Shown piece by piece: positions 28,187 through 37,923 of a stretch of 64,000 nucleotides of DNA. The notes under the pieces were generated by a model. The model made no database searches and had not been told where the DNA came from. It worked only from the letters and a program-made list of their open reading frames with translations. Origin of the DNA: Methylumidiphilus sp963753955 (lineage in GTDB: Bacteria; Pseudomonadota; Gammaproteobacteria; Methylococcales; Methylococcaceae). The translations under genes were made by a program, and so were the position numbers. Positions within the stretch are counted from its first letter, which is position 1; the number at the start of each line of letters is the position of its first letter. The stretch is taken from contig CAVWEM010000024.1 of NCBI GenBank assembly GCA_963753955.1, forward strand, positions 1 to 64,000, written 5' to 3'.

Positions 28187-29646
28187 TGATGGGATGGACT
28201 CCTCCCGCCCTTAACCGGCATCAGAAGTGCCAGAATGGAGGTGTCAACAAACACCTTCCCCATTCACAAACGAGAGGAGTCCTGAACATGAGCACTACCA
28301 CCGTCGCCGTCGATTTGGCAAAGTCTGTTTTCGAGCTGGCCGTCTCCGACGGGCAGGGCCACGTCATTGAACGCAAGCGTCTGTCGCGTGAGGCGTTCCG
28401 GAAGTTTTTTGTGAACCGCCCGCCCTGCCGCATCGTCATGGAGGCCTGCGGGACGGCGCACTATTGGGCGCGGACGTTCCTTGCCATGGGCCACGAGGTC
28501 AAGCTGCTGCCGCCCCAGCATGTGCGGCCCTACGTGCGGCGCAACAAGACCGACCGCGCCGACGCTTCCGCCTTGCTGGAGGCCGACCGCTGCGGCGACA
28601 TCCTGCCTGTGCCGGTCAAGACCGAAGGCCAGCAGGGCCTTCAAGGCCTGCACCGGCTCCGCAGCGGCTGGATGGCGACGCGCACGGCGCGTATCAACGA
28701 GGCGCGCGGCCTGCTGCGGGAATTCGGCTTCGACATCCCGCAAGGCCCGGCGGCGGTGATGGAGCGCGTGCCGGGCTGGCTGGCGGACGAAACGGTGGCG
28801 ATCCCGCCCGTCCTGCGCCAGGCGCTGGCGGCGGTCATGGACGAGATCCGCGGCCTCGAAACCCGCATCGCCGAGGTCGAAAAACAGTTGCGGCAGGAGG
28901 CCGGGCAGCGCCCCGCCGCGCTAAAGCTGATGGACGTGCCGGGCATCGGCCTGCTCATCGCCACCGCCCTCATCGCCGCCGTCGGCAACATGGAGGCGTT
29001 CCGCGACGGGCGGCACCTCGCCGCCTGGCTCGGCCTGACGCCGAAGGAGTCCAGCAGCGGCTTCAAGCGCAGGCTGGGCAGCATCAGCAAGCGCGGCGAC
29101 CCGTACCTGCGCACCCTGCTCGTCCACGGCGCGAGGTCGGCGCTCAACGCCGCGATCATGAAGCTCAGCGCGGGCAAGGATTTGACGCGGCTGCAACGCT
29201 GGGCGGTCGAACTGGCCAGCCGCGCCGGCCACAACAAGGCCGCCACCGCGCTGGCCAACAAGCTGGCCCGCATCGCGTTCGCCGTCGTCCGGCAGGGCCG
29301 CGACTTCGACGGCGACTTCCGGCCGGCCTTGGCGCAGACGGCGGCAACGCAGGCGGCTTAAAACCGATGAACGCCTGCGCTTCTTTGTAAACGTTTAAAC
29401 ACCGAGTTCCCAACCAGGTTTGCGAGCGAGACACTCGACAGTCATGGCGCAACAGGTCGGACCGGTACTGGGAAAAGCCGATAACAATGACGGCCAAAAA
29501 GCCGCTGGATCGATAGGCACCGAGTACGCGGATTCCATGAAGGCCCGGGGGCATATCTCCCAACAAGGCCGGATATACGACTGCAACTGACCTTAAAAGC
29601 GTCCGATTGAAGATGTCCCTCTTGCAGATAGGGAGGAGTCCATATA
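28187..29646 (+). mobile_element. IS110-family (IS1111-like) insertion sequence
   Basis: Sub-terminal 13-bp inverted repeats ATGGACTCCTCCC (28194-28206) and its complement (29631-29643) flank a DEDD transposase gene. Sub-terminal rather than terminal repeats and a long non-coding stretch after the transposase are features of the IS1111 group, whose guide RNA (seekRNA/bridge RNA) is encoded downstream of the transposase. The exact outer ends are estimated from the usual few bases beyond the repeats. The right end continues directly into three further copies of its last 224 bases. Confidence 0.82.
28288..29361 (+). CDS. IS110-family transposase
   Basis: ATG 28288 follows a GAGAGGAGT ribosome binding site and gives 357 aa. 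The N-terminal RuvC-like DEDD domain begins TTTVAVDLAKSVFELAV (first Asp) with IVMEACGTAHYWAR (Glu) and RRNKTDRADASALLEA (Asp-Asp). The C-terminal transposase_20 domain contains LMDVPGIGLLIATALIAAVG and FRDGRHLAAWLGLTPKESSS, and the catalytic serine region RRLGSISKRGDPYLRTLLVHGAR. All key parts are present, so it appears functional. Recombination in this family is directed by an RNA encoded in the IS. Confidence 0.92.
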   Translation: MSTTTVAVDLAKSVFELAVSDGQGHVIERKRLSREAFRKFFVNRPPCRIVMEACGTAHYWARTFLAMGHEVKLLPPQHVRPYVRRNKTDRADASALLEADRCGDILPVPVKTEGQQGLQGLHRLRSGWMATRTARINEARGLLREFGFDIPQGPAAVMERVPGWLADETVAIPPVLRQALAAVMDEIRGLETRIAEVEKQLRQEAGQRPAALKLMDVPGIGLLIATALIAAVGNMEAFRDGRHLAAWLGLTPKESSSGFKRRLGSISKRGDPYLRTLLVHGARSALNAAIMKLSAGKDLTRLQRWAVELASRAGHNKAATALANKLARIAFAVVRQGRDFDGDFRPALAQTAATQAA

Positions 29647-30318
29647 CGAGCGAGACACTCGACAGTCATGGCGCAACAGGTCGGACCGGTACTGGGAAAA
29701 GCCGATAACAATGACGGCCAAAAAGCCGCTGGATCGATAGGCACCGAGTACGCGGATTCCATGAAGGCCCGGGGGCATATCTCCCAACAAGGCCGGATAT
29801 ACGACTGCAACTGACCTTAAAAGCGTCCGATTGAAGATGTCCCTCTTGCAGATAGGGAGGAGTCCATATACGAGCGAGACACTCGACAGTCATGGCGCAA
29901 CAGGTCGGACCGGTACTGGGAAAAGCCGATAACAATGACGGCCAAAAAGCCGCTGGATCGATAGGCACCGAGTACGCGGATTCCATGAAGGCCCGGGGGC
30001 ATATCTCCCAACAAGGCCGGATATACGACTGCAACTGACCTTAAAAGCGTCCGATTGAAGATGTCCCTCTTGCAGATAGGGAGGAGTCCATATACGAGCG
30101 AGACACTCGACAGTCATGGCGCAACAGGTCGGACCGGTACTGGGAAAAGCCGATAACAATGACGGCCAAAAAGCCGTTGGATCGATAGGCACCGAGTACG
30201 CGGATTCCATGAAGGCCCGGGGGCATATCTCCCAACAAGGCCGGATATACGACTGCAACTGACCTTAAAAGCGTCCGATTGAAGATGTCCCTCTTGCAGA
30301 TAGGGAGGAGTCCATATA
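29423..30318. repeat. Four tandem 224-bp copies of the IS right-end non-coding region
   Basis: Units run 29423-29646, 29647-29870, 29871-30094 and 30095-30318. They begin CGAGCGAGACACTCGACAG and end GGGAGGAGTCCATATA, so each carries its own IS right inverted repeat. I find one difference between units, a C-to-T change near 30174 (GCCGCTGG becomes GCCGTTGG). The first unit is the normal 3' non-coding end of the IS; three more are appended. Any RNA encoded there would be present four times. No repeat/spacer alternation is present, so it is not CRISPR. Confidence 0.93.
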
Positions 30319-30584
30319 CGATTGTTAGATTTGCGTTGGTTCATAGAGACTTCCTAAGGGGATTAAGGCAGGGTCAACTAACTGGATTGTTGGCTTGGGC
30401 CATGGTTTTGGGCTGATGAGCTTGAAATGCCGATATCGACGGACGAGCCCCATATTTAGGGGTGGAGAACCGCCTGCACCCCAGCAAGAAAAAAGCACAA
30501 GAGGCAAGGAGTCAATGCCCATATACCCTGGCGAAGCTTGTACCGTCTCAGGACGAGCAGTATGTCGGGATTATTTTGGCAGTG
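30319..30584. other. Intergenic region after the repeat array
   Basis: About 265 bases between the last repeat and the mscS stop with no gene. It should contain the right half of the IS target site (CGATTGTTAG at the junction). Confidence 0.5.
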
Positions 30585-32411
30585 TCATTCAAAATCAGCA
30601 GTTTTTGAAGCATGCCCCGGCTTTCTGGAATCAGGCCTTTCATCGGGGATACTCTCGATATGCAGGGTTTGCGTCGGGAAGGCAAAGCGCACCTCCAATG
30701 ACTCGGCCAGGTTGAGGATTGCAAGGAATATCCGCTGGCGCTCTTCCAGTTCCTCTGCCCAGTTAGGCACTTGTAGGAAGAAATACAGCATCACATCCAG
30801 GCTGGAGGCGCTGAACTCATGGAACAGCACATGCATCAGATCCTTCCGGGTACGTGGGTTGTCTTCCAGGATTTGCCTGACGCCTTGGACAAAAGCCTCG
30901 ATCTTGGCCGGGGACGTGTCATAGCAAAGGCTGAGCACGGTCTTGACCCGGCGGAACTTGCGCATCTCCATGTTATCCACCTTGCTGTCCACCAATTTGC
31001 TGCTGGGGAAGGTGACCAGAGAGTTATAGAAAGTGCGGATGCGGGTGCTGCGGAACCCCACGTCTTCCACCACGCCCTCGGTGTCATCAATCTTGACCCA
31101 ATGGCCCACGGCAAAGGGCTTCTCTATCATGATGATTAAGGAACCGATCAAATTGGCCAGGGTCTGCTGACCTGCCAAGGCAACGGCCAAGCCACCGACG
31201 CCCAGCCCCGCCATCACTGAATAGGCAGGTAGGCCCACCTGGTCGGCGCCTTTCACCAAGATGCCCACCGAGGCAATGATGGTGACTAGCCGAAGCACTA
31301 GCCGGATCAACTGGCTGTCAATGCTGGCCGCCCGCAGCCTCTCCACGGCGATCACGCTCTCCGCCGCCGCCCCGCCCGCCACCCAGACCAGCCAAGTGAG
31401 CGACAGATAAAACAGGCTCCACAGCGATAGCGTCAACACCTCGTAAGCCGTGCCTGAAATTCTAAGGACTTCCGATAGTACCCCTTCAACCGGCAGGGTC
31501 ACGATCACCAAGCTGGCGGGGCGCAGCAGGTCGGCCCAATTGTTCACATGCGTCGTGTCCCTGTCCAACCGACGATGCAGGCGCCAGAACACTGTCACGG
31601 CGAAGAATCCCACGCCCAAGACCAGCACAATCCCAAACCATCGCCACAACGGCTGATCCAAGATCATCTGGTTAACCCAGTTGGGCACCGCCAAAAACCA
31701 CCGGGGAGGCACGATGTGGCGCAAGGCGAGGGCCACGCCCACGGGCTTACGGAAGGCATATTCAAACCATCCTGAAGAAGCCCCCGCCTTGTAAGGCAGG
31801 TCCTTGACCTTCATATAGAACTCGGGAATGCGTGCCACGGTTTCTGCGGAGAACAGATACTCTCCCGCCCTAGACCCGTTCGGCTGTCTTTCGATGCGGA
31901 TTTCCGAATTTGGAATGTCCCAACGCTTGAACTCCGCCGCAGCCATGGCGCTGGCGTCCGGGATGGACTCCGAAGGCGGTAGGTCGATTCGGTCTAAGAT
32001 TTCCTTTAACTGCACGGCAAGCCGCCGGGAAGAGAGCTGGGCCATAGCAGGGGGCAAGCTGCTCAAGTCCATGGCCCGTTGGGCCGATTCCACAAGATGA
32101 AAGGATGTGCGGAAGCCGTCAGCGGTTTGTTCGGACGGATAAAGAGCCGTGGAAGCCATGTAAGCTTGCAAATTCCCTAAACCAACCTCGTGGCCTTTAT
32201 TCATGAATTCGAGAAACCCTTGCAGGGTGGTCCTAGGGCTGGATGTGTCGATGGGTTTCAGGGGAGGCTCGTCCCCGGCAAACGAGTAAGCCGGGAAAAA
32301 TAGAAGCCAGCCGCCGAATAGGATGGCAGTCAAGCGGGACAGCCCGGGAAGGGCCAATAAGTGTGAGTGACGCCGCTGCCGCCAACGGGCCATGAATTCA
32401 AAGCATTGCAT
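30585..32411 (-). CDS. MscS-family mechanosensitive channel
   Basis: 608 aa, longer than E. coli MscS (286 aa). A signal-peptide-like start (LTAILFGGWLLFFPAYSFAG) is followed by a periplasmic domain of about 200 residues, then several membrane helices. The pore helix and beta domain are typical: AGLGVGGLAVALAGQQTLAN, MIEKPFAVGHWVKIDDTEG, DVGFRSTRIRTFYNSLVTFP. The C-terminal alpha/beta vestibule follows. It would release solutes on hypo-osmotic shock. Start at ATG 32411; ATG 32390 is also possible. Confidence 0.9.
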   Translation of the reverse strand: MQCFEFMARWRQRRHSHLLALPGLSRLTAILFGGWLLFFPAYSFAGDEPPLKPIDTSSPRTTLQGFLEFMNKGHEVGLGNLQAYMASTALYPSEQTADGFRTSFHLVESAQRAMDLSSLPPAMAQLSSRRLAVQLKEILDRIDLPPSESIPDASAMAAAEFKRWDIPNSEIRIERQPNGSRAGEYLFSAETVARIPEFYMKVKDLPYKAGASSGWFEYAFRKPVGVALALRHIVPPRWFLAVPNWVNQMILDQPLWRWFGIVLVLGVGFFAVTVFWRLHRRLDRDTTHVNNWADLLRPASLVIVTLPVEGVLSEVLRISGTAYEVLTLSLWSLFYLSLTWLVWVAGGAAAESVIAVERLRAASIDSQLIRLVLRLVTIIASVGILVKGADQVGLPAYSVMAGLGVGGLAVALAGQQTLANLIGSLIIMIEKPFAVGHWVKIDDTEGVVEDVGFRSTRIRTFYNSLVTFPSSKLVDSKVDNMEMRKFRRVKTVLSLCYDTSPAKIEAFVQGVRQILEDNPRTRKDLMHVLFHEFSASSLDVMLYFFLQVPNWAEELEERQRIFLAILNLAESLEVRFAFPTQTLHIESIPDERPDSRKPGHASKTADFE

Positions 32412-32550
32412 GAATTGCCATCTAAAAAATGGTTTAAGGGAACCTCAATAATGAGTGCCATTTATGTTTTGATAATTGCCATTTTCCGTCGTGACTGCCA
32501 AGGGCTTTTATGGGGCCATGCTGGACACCTGCATGCATGCAAATACGCAA

Positions 32551-34487
32551 TCATTTGGGCGGGGTGTACCAAATGGGCGATGTGTAAGCCCGTTCAGTGA
32601 CCGTCATCACCGTCCCCTCCAACGGTTTGACGCCGAAACGTTTGGCATCATAGGCCGTCCAGCGGGGAGTCGGGATTTCGATGACGCGGCCATAGTAGAA
32701 AGCTCTTTGGCTGCGGTCGAACTCGGGGTCTTTCCACACGGCGATCAACTCCGGAGCGCCGATGGTGTTGGTCCAGCTGGCGTTTTCCAGATCGACGGTA
32801 TTGCCCACCGGCGGCAGCTTGCCGTCCGCGCCAGGTTTGCGGTCGCCGCCCCAAGCCACATCGAAAATCTTCTCATGCAATTCGCCCTTCGCGTCCAGCC
32901 AGCCTTTGACGATCTGGTAACGGTCAAGATTGGCCCCGAAGGGGTCTTTCAGTGCGGCCACCAGAAAGGTCGGGGCCTTGCCCTCCGGCGCGTCCTTCAA
33001 ATCCCCCCCATCGGCACGCCCTTAGTGTAGCCAATCTGGCCCGGCAGGCGGTTCTGGGCGTCCTTCGGCTCGAAGTCGAAGCCGCCAAAGAAACGCACGA
33101 TCATGCGCGGGCCGGTGGTGGCGTAGGTCTCCCTGCGCTCCATGGCATCCCACAGGGATTCGCGGGTGTTTTCCTTGGCCCAGACCGCGGCATACCCCGA
33201 GGCGCTGACTTCCCAGTCCATGACCTTTACGCCGGTCTTGGGATTGTTGAAGAAAGCCTTGGTCATGCGCTCGGGGCTGGGTTCTTGCGGCGTGGTCTTG
33301 CCGAAGAAATTATCCTCTTCCATGGCCGCCAGCCCGGTGTGGGCGTCGGAACTGCCCACCAAGCCAAATTTATAGGGATTGACACCCAATTTTTGCTCCA
33401 GTTTCAGGCCATTCTTCAGGGCTGAACGGGCATATTCAAACTCCAGCATTTCCTTTTTCTTAGCCTCGCTGCCATCCAGATTGCCCTTGTCCCAGCGCTC
33501 GAAATCGGCAAATTCGTCATTAGGCGAAAGATAAGGGTGGGTTTCGCCATCGCCCTTGGTCTGGGTAGCTTCCACCAGCCGCTCCCACTTGGCCCGCTGC
33601 TCGGCATAGTCTTTGTCGATGGGCTTGCCGGTGAAGGATTCAATGACGGGGAACATCCGGCCATTGCTCAGATTGCCGTTATGGCTGATGGCCAGCACAT
33701 TGCCACCGGTCTTCTGCTCGTAAGCAGCCATCCACTTCCACAGCTCGCGGGGATTGTCGCTGCCGAAGGGAGGGAAGGTGGTGAAGGGTTCCACTTGGCT
33801 TGCCTTGTCGCCGTTGTCGCGGAAAATCACATTGCGATGCAGGTTGTTGCCGCCGGTGTTGGAAGTCCATTCATAGCCGATGAAAGCGGTGAAATGGCCG
33901 GGGTCGTTGTATTGTTCCGCCGCCGCGATGGTCTGCTGCCAAGCGGCTTTGTAGGCCCGGCTACCGGGGTTATACATCAAATCCTTGGGGAAAGTGCCAT
34001 GGGAGAAGGACATGATGATTTCCAGGGCGGCCTGAGGCCCCTGCCCGGAGGTCATCATGTCGTACCATTTGCGCCCCTGCGGGTCAGCCAGCAATTCAGG
34101 CTTGCCGGCAAAAAAGTCGGGGAAAAAGCCCATGTTGTCGGAATGGTCGGCCACCACCAAAAAATCCAACGGCCTGGACAGCTTCACCGGCTGGCCGCTG
34201 GATGCGATGATTTCCTCGCCCCGAGCCAGCCGGTAAGCCTCTTTCGGGCCGAGCCGCGCACCGAAGGCACCGGCATCGAAAGAAACCGCCGTGTGTAAAT
34301 GGGTGTCTCCAAAGAATGGTCGGCTAGGGAAATTCCGGCCCGCATAGGGAGAATACGGCTTGGCCGGGAAAACCTTTTCAAAGCGCTCCTTATCCGGCGT
34401 GCCAATGTCATCAGCCAAGACTGGAGCCATTGATCCCAAACCCAGTAGACCAGCCCAGAGGCTGAAGGATATGTTTCTTATTTTCAT
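32551..34487 (-). pseudogene. DUF3604 protein, frameshifted near the end
   Basis: A signal peptide (MKIRNISFSLWAGLLGLGSM...VLA) precedes a DUF3604 protein with a PHP-like metal motif (FFGDTHLHTAVSFDAGAFG) and LDFLVVADHSDNMGFF, FIGYEWTS, SSDAHTG. Near 33003 a run of six Gs (GVPMGG) is one base short; the frame then continues as DLKDAPEGKAPTFLVAALKDP to PIWYTPPK at 32551. The full protein would be about 645 aa, the usual size. The homopolymer makes a sequencing error likely. It is third in an operon after a PpiC-type isomerase and HupE, a recurring trio. Confidence 0.85.
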
Positions 34488-34523
34488 GATGATTACCTAT
34501 TTGCAATGGGTTGAAGATGGAAT

Positions 34524-35564
34524 TCAGAACAGGGCCAGCCGTTGCAGCAGCCAAAACATCGCAGTACCGCCAATAGCATAAGCTGGAATGGGTTCTAGCC
34601 AAGGGGGTAAGCGAGGGGAGACGGCAGTCATAATCCGCCATGCTCCCAATAGGGTTGTAATAAACACTAACTGCCCTATTTCCACCCCCAGATTGAAGCA
34701 CAGCAAAGCCAAGGGAATGTGAATCTGCGGCAGGCCCACCTCACGCAAGGCGCTGGCGAAGCCAAAGCCATGCAACAGGCCGAACACGAAAGCCACCAGC
34801 CAAGGGGCGCTAGCCGCCAAGCTGGCATGGCCCTGGCGCAATCGTAAAATCTCGCGGGCCACGAAGACGATGCTCAAGGCTATGGTGGCTTCCACCGGGG
34901 TGGAAGGCACTTGGATAATCCCTAGGGAAGCCGCAGCCAGGGTGATGGAATGGGCGATGGTGAAACCTGTCACTGTGGCCACCAATCGACGCACACCGTT
35001 GACAGTCATCAACAATGCCCACACGAACAGCAAATGATCCGCCCCTAGCAGGATATGCTCGATGCCCAACCCCAAATACGTGGAGGCGATTTGCAGGGAG
35101 TTTTCGGCAGGCTTGACGGGCAGGCTTGGCGAGGCTGCGTCCAGCCGTTCCGACTGGCTTGTGCCATCCTGGTTTTCCAGGCGGACGAGCACCTCGGCAG
35201 AGGTCGTGCCCAAGCCCTGGATTTCGATGTTGCCGCCCCTCAACCCGCCCTTGCAATGGATAGTCCAGCGTTGGGTGTGGGCATTGGCGGCAAATTCATT
35301 GCTCGGGCTGGTCAGGCCTGCGCAGTGGGCAGGAAATTGCACGGACAGACCCAGCCGCAAATTCTCGCCACGGGCGGGCACTTTCCAGAAGACGGAATAG
35401 TCGCCCGGGCCAGTCTCGGTGATTTGCAGATAGGCCAGACGCAACTCATGGCCGAAAGCCGCGTCCGCGCTTAGCCAAAACAGGAGGATGCCTGCTAACA
35501 GGACCAAGTTGCTGCGTGAAAGTTGAAGGATTCCAGCGAAAGGGATGAAAGCCAAACCGTTCAT
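34524..35564 (-). CDS. HupE/UreJ-2 family membrane protein
   Basis: 346 aa. Signal peptide (LVLLAGILLFWLSADAAFGHE), a periplasmic beta-rich domain to about residue 160, then six or so membrane helices with the typical YLGLGIEHILLGADHLLFVW, GFTIAHSITLAAASLG and VFGLLHGFGFASAL motifs whose histidines may bind metal. The family is annotated as HupE/UreJ and is thought to move Ni or similar ions; that role is inferred. ATG overlaps the stop of the upstream isomerase gene by 4 bases (ATGA). Confidence 0.88.
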   Translation of the reverse strand: MNGLAFIPFAGILQLSRSNLVLLAGILLFWLSADAAFGHELRLAYLQITETGPGDYSVFWKVPARGENLRLGLSVQFPAHCAGLTSPSNEFAANAHTQRWTIHCKGGLRGGNIEIQGLGTTSAEVLVRLENQDGTSQSERLDAASPSLPVKPAENSLQIASTYLGLGIEHILLGADHLLFVWALLMTVNGVRRLVATVTGFTIAHSITLAAASLGIIQVPSTPVEATIALSIVFVAREILRLRQGHASLAASAPWLVAFVFGLLHGFGFASALREVGLPQIHIPLALLCFNLGVEIGQLVFITTLLGAWRIMTAVSPRLPPWLEPIPAYAIGGTAMFWLLQRLALF

Positions 35565-36529
35565 GGCAGCGTGGCAGCTTGTTGACCGTCCGTCTGCGGC
35601 TTCGGGCTGTCTATCCTCACCGTGTAGCGGGGCAGCCGGGCCGCATAGAATTGCTCAATGGCATCGGTCTGGCGGGCAGTGATCCAATCCCGCCGCACGG
35701 CATCCCGGACTTGTTCCAGCTTAGGCAAGCCCCCTTCAATCCGTTCATGGATAAAAACCAAATGCTTGCCATAACCGGAATCGACTGGCCCAACCCAGCA
35801 GCCCGGTTCCAGTTCCCTCAAGGCCATTGCGAATGGCTCGCCGAAAAGCTGCTTGACCTCGCTTAAAGGCAGCCCGCTAAATTGGTGATCCAAGGCCGTG
35901 GCATCGCCTAGGCGGATGGGATCGACGCTGCCGCCTTGGGCATTGAGCCGGTCACGGAGTTTGTAAGCATCACTGGCCGCATCGATGCCTTTGCGCTTTG
36001 GGTTGAAATAGATCTGGCTGAAACTAAAGCGCGGCTCGATGCGGTAAGCCTCGGCATGGTCTTGCAGAAAGTCCTGTAGCTGCGTATCGTCCGGCTCGGC
36101 CAGCCCAGCCCTGTCTTCATTGACGAACTCCACCTTCTGGCGCAAACGACGACGGATCACCGCATCATCCCGGTCCATGCCCAAAGCCTCCGCCTCCCGG
36201 ACGGCGATTTCCTCACGCACATAGTCTGAGATCAAATGCTTCAGTTCGGCCTCATTGGGCTGGCGGTGCCAAGAGCGGGCAAAGCTCGCCTCAAGCTCTT
36301 CAAGCTTGCCCCGTGTAACCACGATGGTATCTTGCCCCAACGCATCTTGGCCTGAAATGGTGGCGTAGGCTGCAAAGATGAGGCCGCCAAGCAGAAAGAA
36401 ATGGAGTAAAGGCTCCGCCAAAAGGCGTCCAAAAATAAGGACACCCCCTGAAGTTTCTTGTTTAGGATTCATTGAGGAATGTAGGCGTTTAGCTAATTTT
36501 TGACGGGAAGTGATATTGACAAATTCCAA
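35561..36529 (-). CDS. PpiC-type peptidyl-prolyl isomerase, membrane-anchored
   Basis: 322 aa. One membrane helix (LLHFFLLGGLIFAAYATI), a SurA/PpiD-like helical region (LKHLISDYVREEIAVREAEALG) and a parvulin domain (RFSFSQIYF ... FGEPFAMALRELEPGCWVGPVDSGYGKHLVFIHERIEG). ATG 36529 is annotated, but MNPKQETSGG about 18 residues in is an alternative start. It is first in the operon with HupE and DUF3604 and may help fold the exported partners. Confidence 0.87.
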   Translation of the reverse strand: MEFVNITSRQKLAKRLHSSMNPKQETSGGVLIFGRLLAEPLLHFFLLGGLIFAAYATISGQDALGQDTIVVTRGKLEELEASFARSWHRQPNEAELKHLISDYVREEIAVREAEALGMDRDDAVIRRRLRQKVEFVNEDRAGLAEPDDTQLQDFLQDHAEAYRIEPRFSFSQIYFNPKRKGIDAASDAYKLRDRLNAQGGSVDPIRLGDATALDHQFSGLPLSEVKQLFGEPFAMALRELEPGCWVGPVDSGYGKHLVFIHERIEGGLPKLEQVRDAVRRDWITARQTDAIEQFYAARLPRYTVRIDSPKPQTDGQQAATLP

Positions 36530-36906
36530 TTGTAAGGTACCGCTTTAACCGCCATCTCACTCAGGAAATGTTGTAATCCGGGGACTGCGTTGAAGGATTG
36601 AAGCGTTCCAGGATTGAGGATTCCTTCTGCTGGATACGAGGTAACAGATGGCGGTAATGCCTAAAAAAAGCCTGAAAAATGCTAAACATTGTACGCTGGT
36701 TAACGACTGCTCCAGCTTATTTAGCTGCCGTAAAACATCCTGAAGCCTTGTGTCTCCTCTGGGTCGATACCGTCAGTTCGTCGTTTTCCATAAGCGGGCA
36801 TCGGTCATTATCTGCAATTGAAACATCTGCGCGCACATAGGCTTGTTAGCGCACAACCTCGCCCGTTTGCGGCAGGTAGCCCCGCCTTGCCACCTGCGGA
36901 TTTTCC
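36530..36906. other. Intergenic region upstream of the isomerase operon
   Basis: About 375 bases without a gene; promoter of the isomerase operon expected here, no clear consensus found. Confidence 0.4.
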
Positions 36907-37158
36907 TCAATTATGCCCAACCTTGACCATGAGCGGCACAAACTTGCCATCCACCGCCAGGCCAAACCCGACCACGTTAGGGTCAATGCACGGGATGGGT
37001 CTGCACAGCGGATGGAATCCCCGCCGGATAGCCAGATCGACCGCATATTCCAGTGGTCGATTGGCTGTGTCGAAACAGAACTCCGCCACCGATTGAGGGA
37101 CATCCTCGTCGGGAAACCAAGTCGGCAGGCCAAACTCCTGGATGATCGTGTCTTCCAT
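36907..37158 (-). CDS. Small hypothetical protein
   Basis: From ATG 37158 (MEDTIIQEFGLPTWFPDEDV) 83 aa, ending VDGKFVPLMVKVGHN. I recognise no domain. Longer starts at 37182 and 37248 are possible. It follows the response regulator gene by about 65 bases and could be its last operon member. Function unknown. Confidence 0.45.
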   Translation of the reverse strand: MEDTIIQEFGLPTWFPDEDVPQSVAEFCFDTANRPLEYAVDLAIRRGFHPLCRPIPCIDPNVVGFGLAVDGKFVPLMVKVGHN

Positions 37159-37222
37159 GGTTGTTTTACCTGAAAGTGCCATGCGCTGCTCGTGGTCTGG
37201 TTGGTTTTCAGTGACAGCTATA

Positions 37223-37904
37223 TCAAGAAGCCTCCAACTTGTAGCCAAATCCCCGCACGGTCTTGAACAGTTTCACCGCGTGGCCGTCGTCGATTTTCCG
37301 CCGAAGCTGGCGGATGTAGACATCCACCACATTGGTCATGGGGTCGGCGCTGTAGCCCCAAGACCTGCTCCAGAATGCGGGTGCGGCTCAACACCTTGCC
37401 CGGCATGCGCAGAAAGCATTCCAACAAGGCGAACTCCTTTGCCGTAAGCTCGATTAGCGCTTCTCCCCGCCTCACGTCGTGGGTCTCCCTGTTCAGCACC
37501 AGGTCGGCGATGCGCAATTCCTTGGATTCCGGTTTGAGCTCGCCGCCCTGGCGTCGTATAAGCGCTTCGATCCGCGCCAGCAACTCCTCGAAGGCGAAGG
37601 GCTTGGTCAGGTAGTCGTCGGCCCCCGAGCGTAGACCCGTCACTTTGTCCTGTACCGTGTCCCTGGCCGTCAACATCAGGATGGGCGTGTCGATGCCGTT
37701 GGCTCGCCACTGCCCGCAGACCTCTCGGCCATTGATGTCGGGCAGGCCCAGATCCAGAATGATAGCCTGGAATTCGCCCTCCGTACCTAACGGCAGTGCT
37801 TCCTGCCCACTCAGGGCGACTTCGACGGCATAGCCTTCGGTCTTCAACCCGCGCCGGACGAAATCGACGATGCGGGGATCGTCCTCCACCAGCAGTATTC
37901 GCAT
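37223..37904 (-). pseudogene. OmpR-family response regulator, frameshifted
   Basis: The receiver domain (ILLVEDDPRIVDFVRRGL, phospho-Asp in IILDLGLPDINGREV, Lys in YLTKPFAFEEL) and the start of the winged helix (ELTAKEFALLECFLRMPGKVLSRTRILEQV) are in frame. Near 37352 an extra T shifts the frame; the normal continuation WGYSADPMTNVVDVYIRQLRR and FKTVRGFGYKLEAS ends at 37223. Written as is, the recognition helix is lost. Next to its cognate kinase (37924-39549). Confidence 0.85.
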
Positions 37905-37923
37905 TTAACCCGTCTCCATGTTA

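Noticed and set aside
29442..30258. Minus-strand open frames of 122 and 65 codons repeated in the array
   Set aside because: They recur only because the DNA repeats, have no ribosome binding site or known family, and lie in the IS non-coding end.
29423..30318. Tandem array as a CRISPR
   Set aside because: Units are 224 bp and contiguous with no unique spacers, and each carries an IS end.
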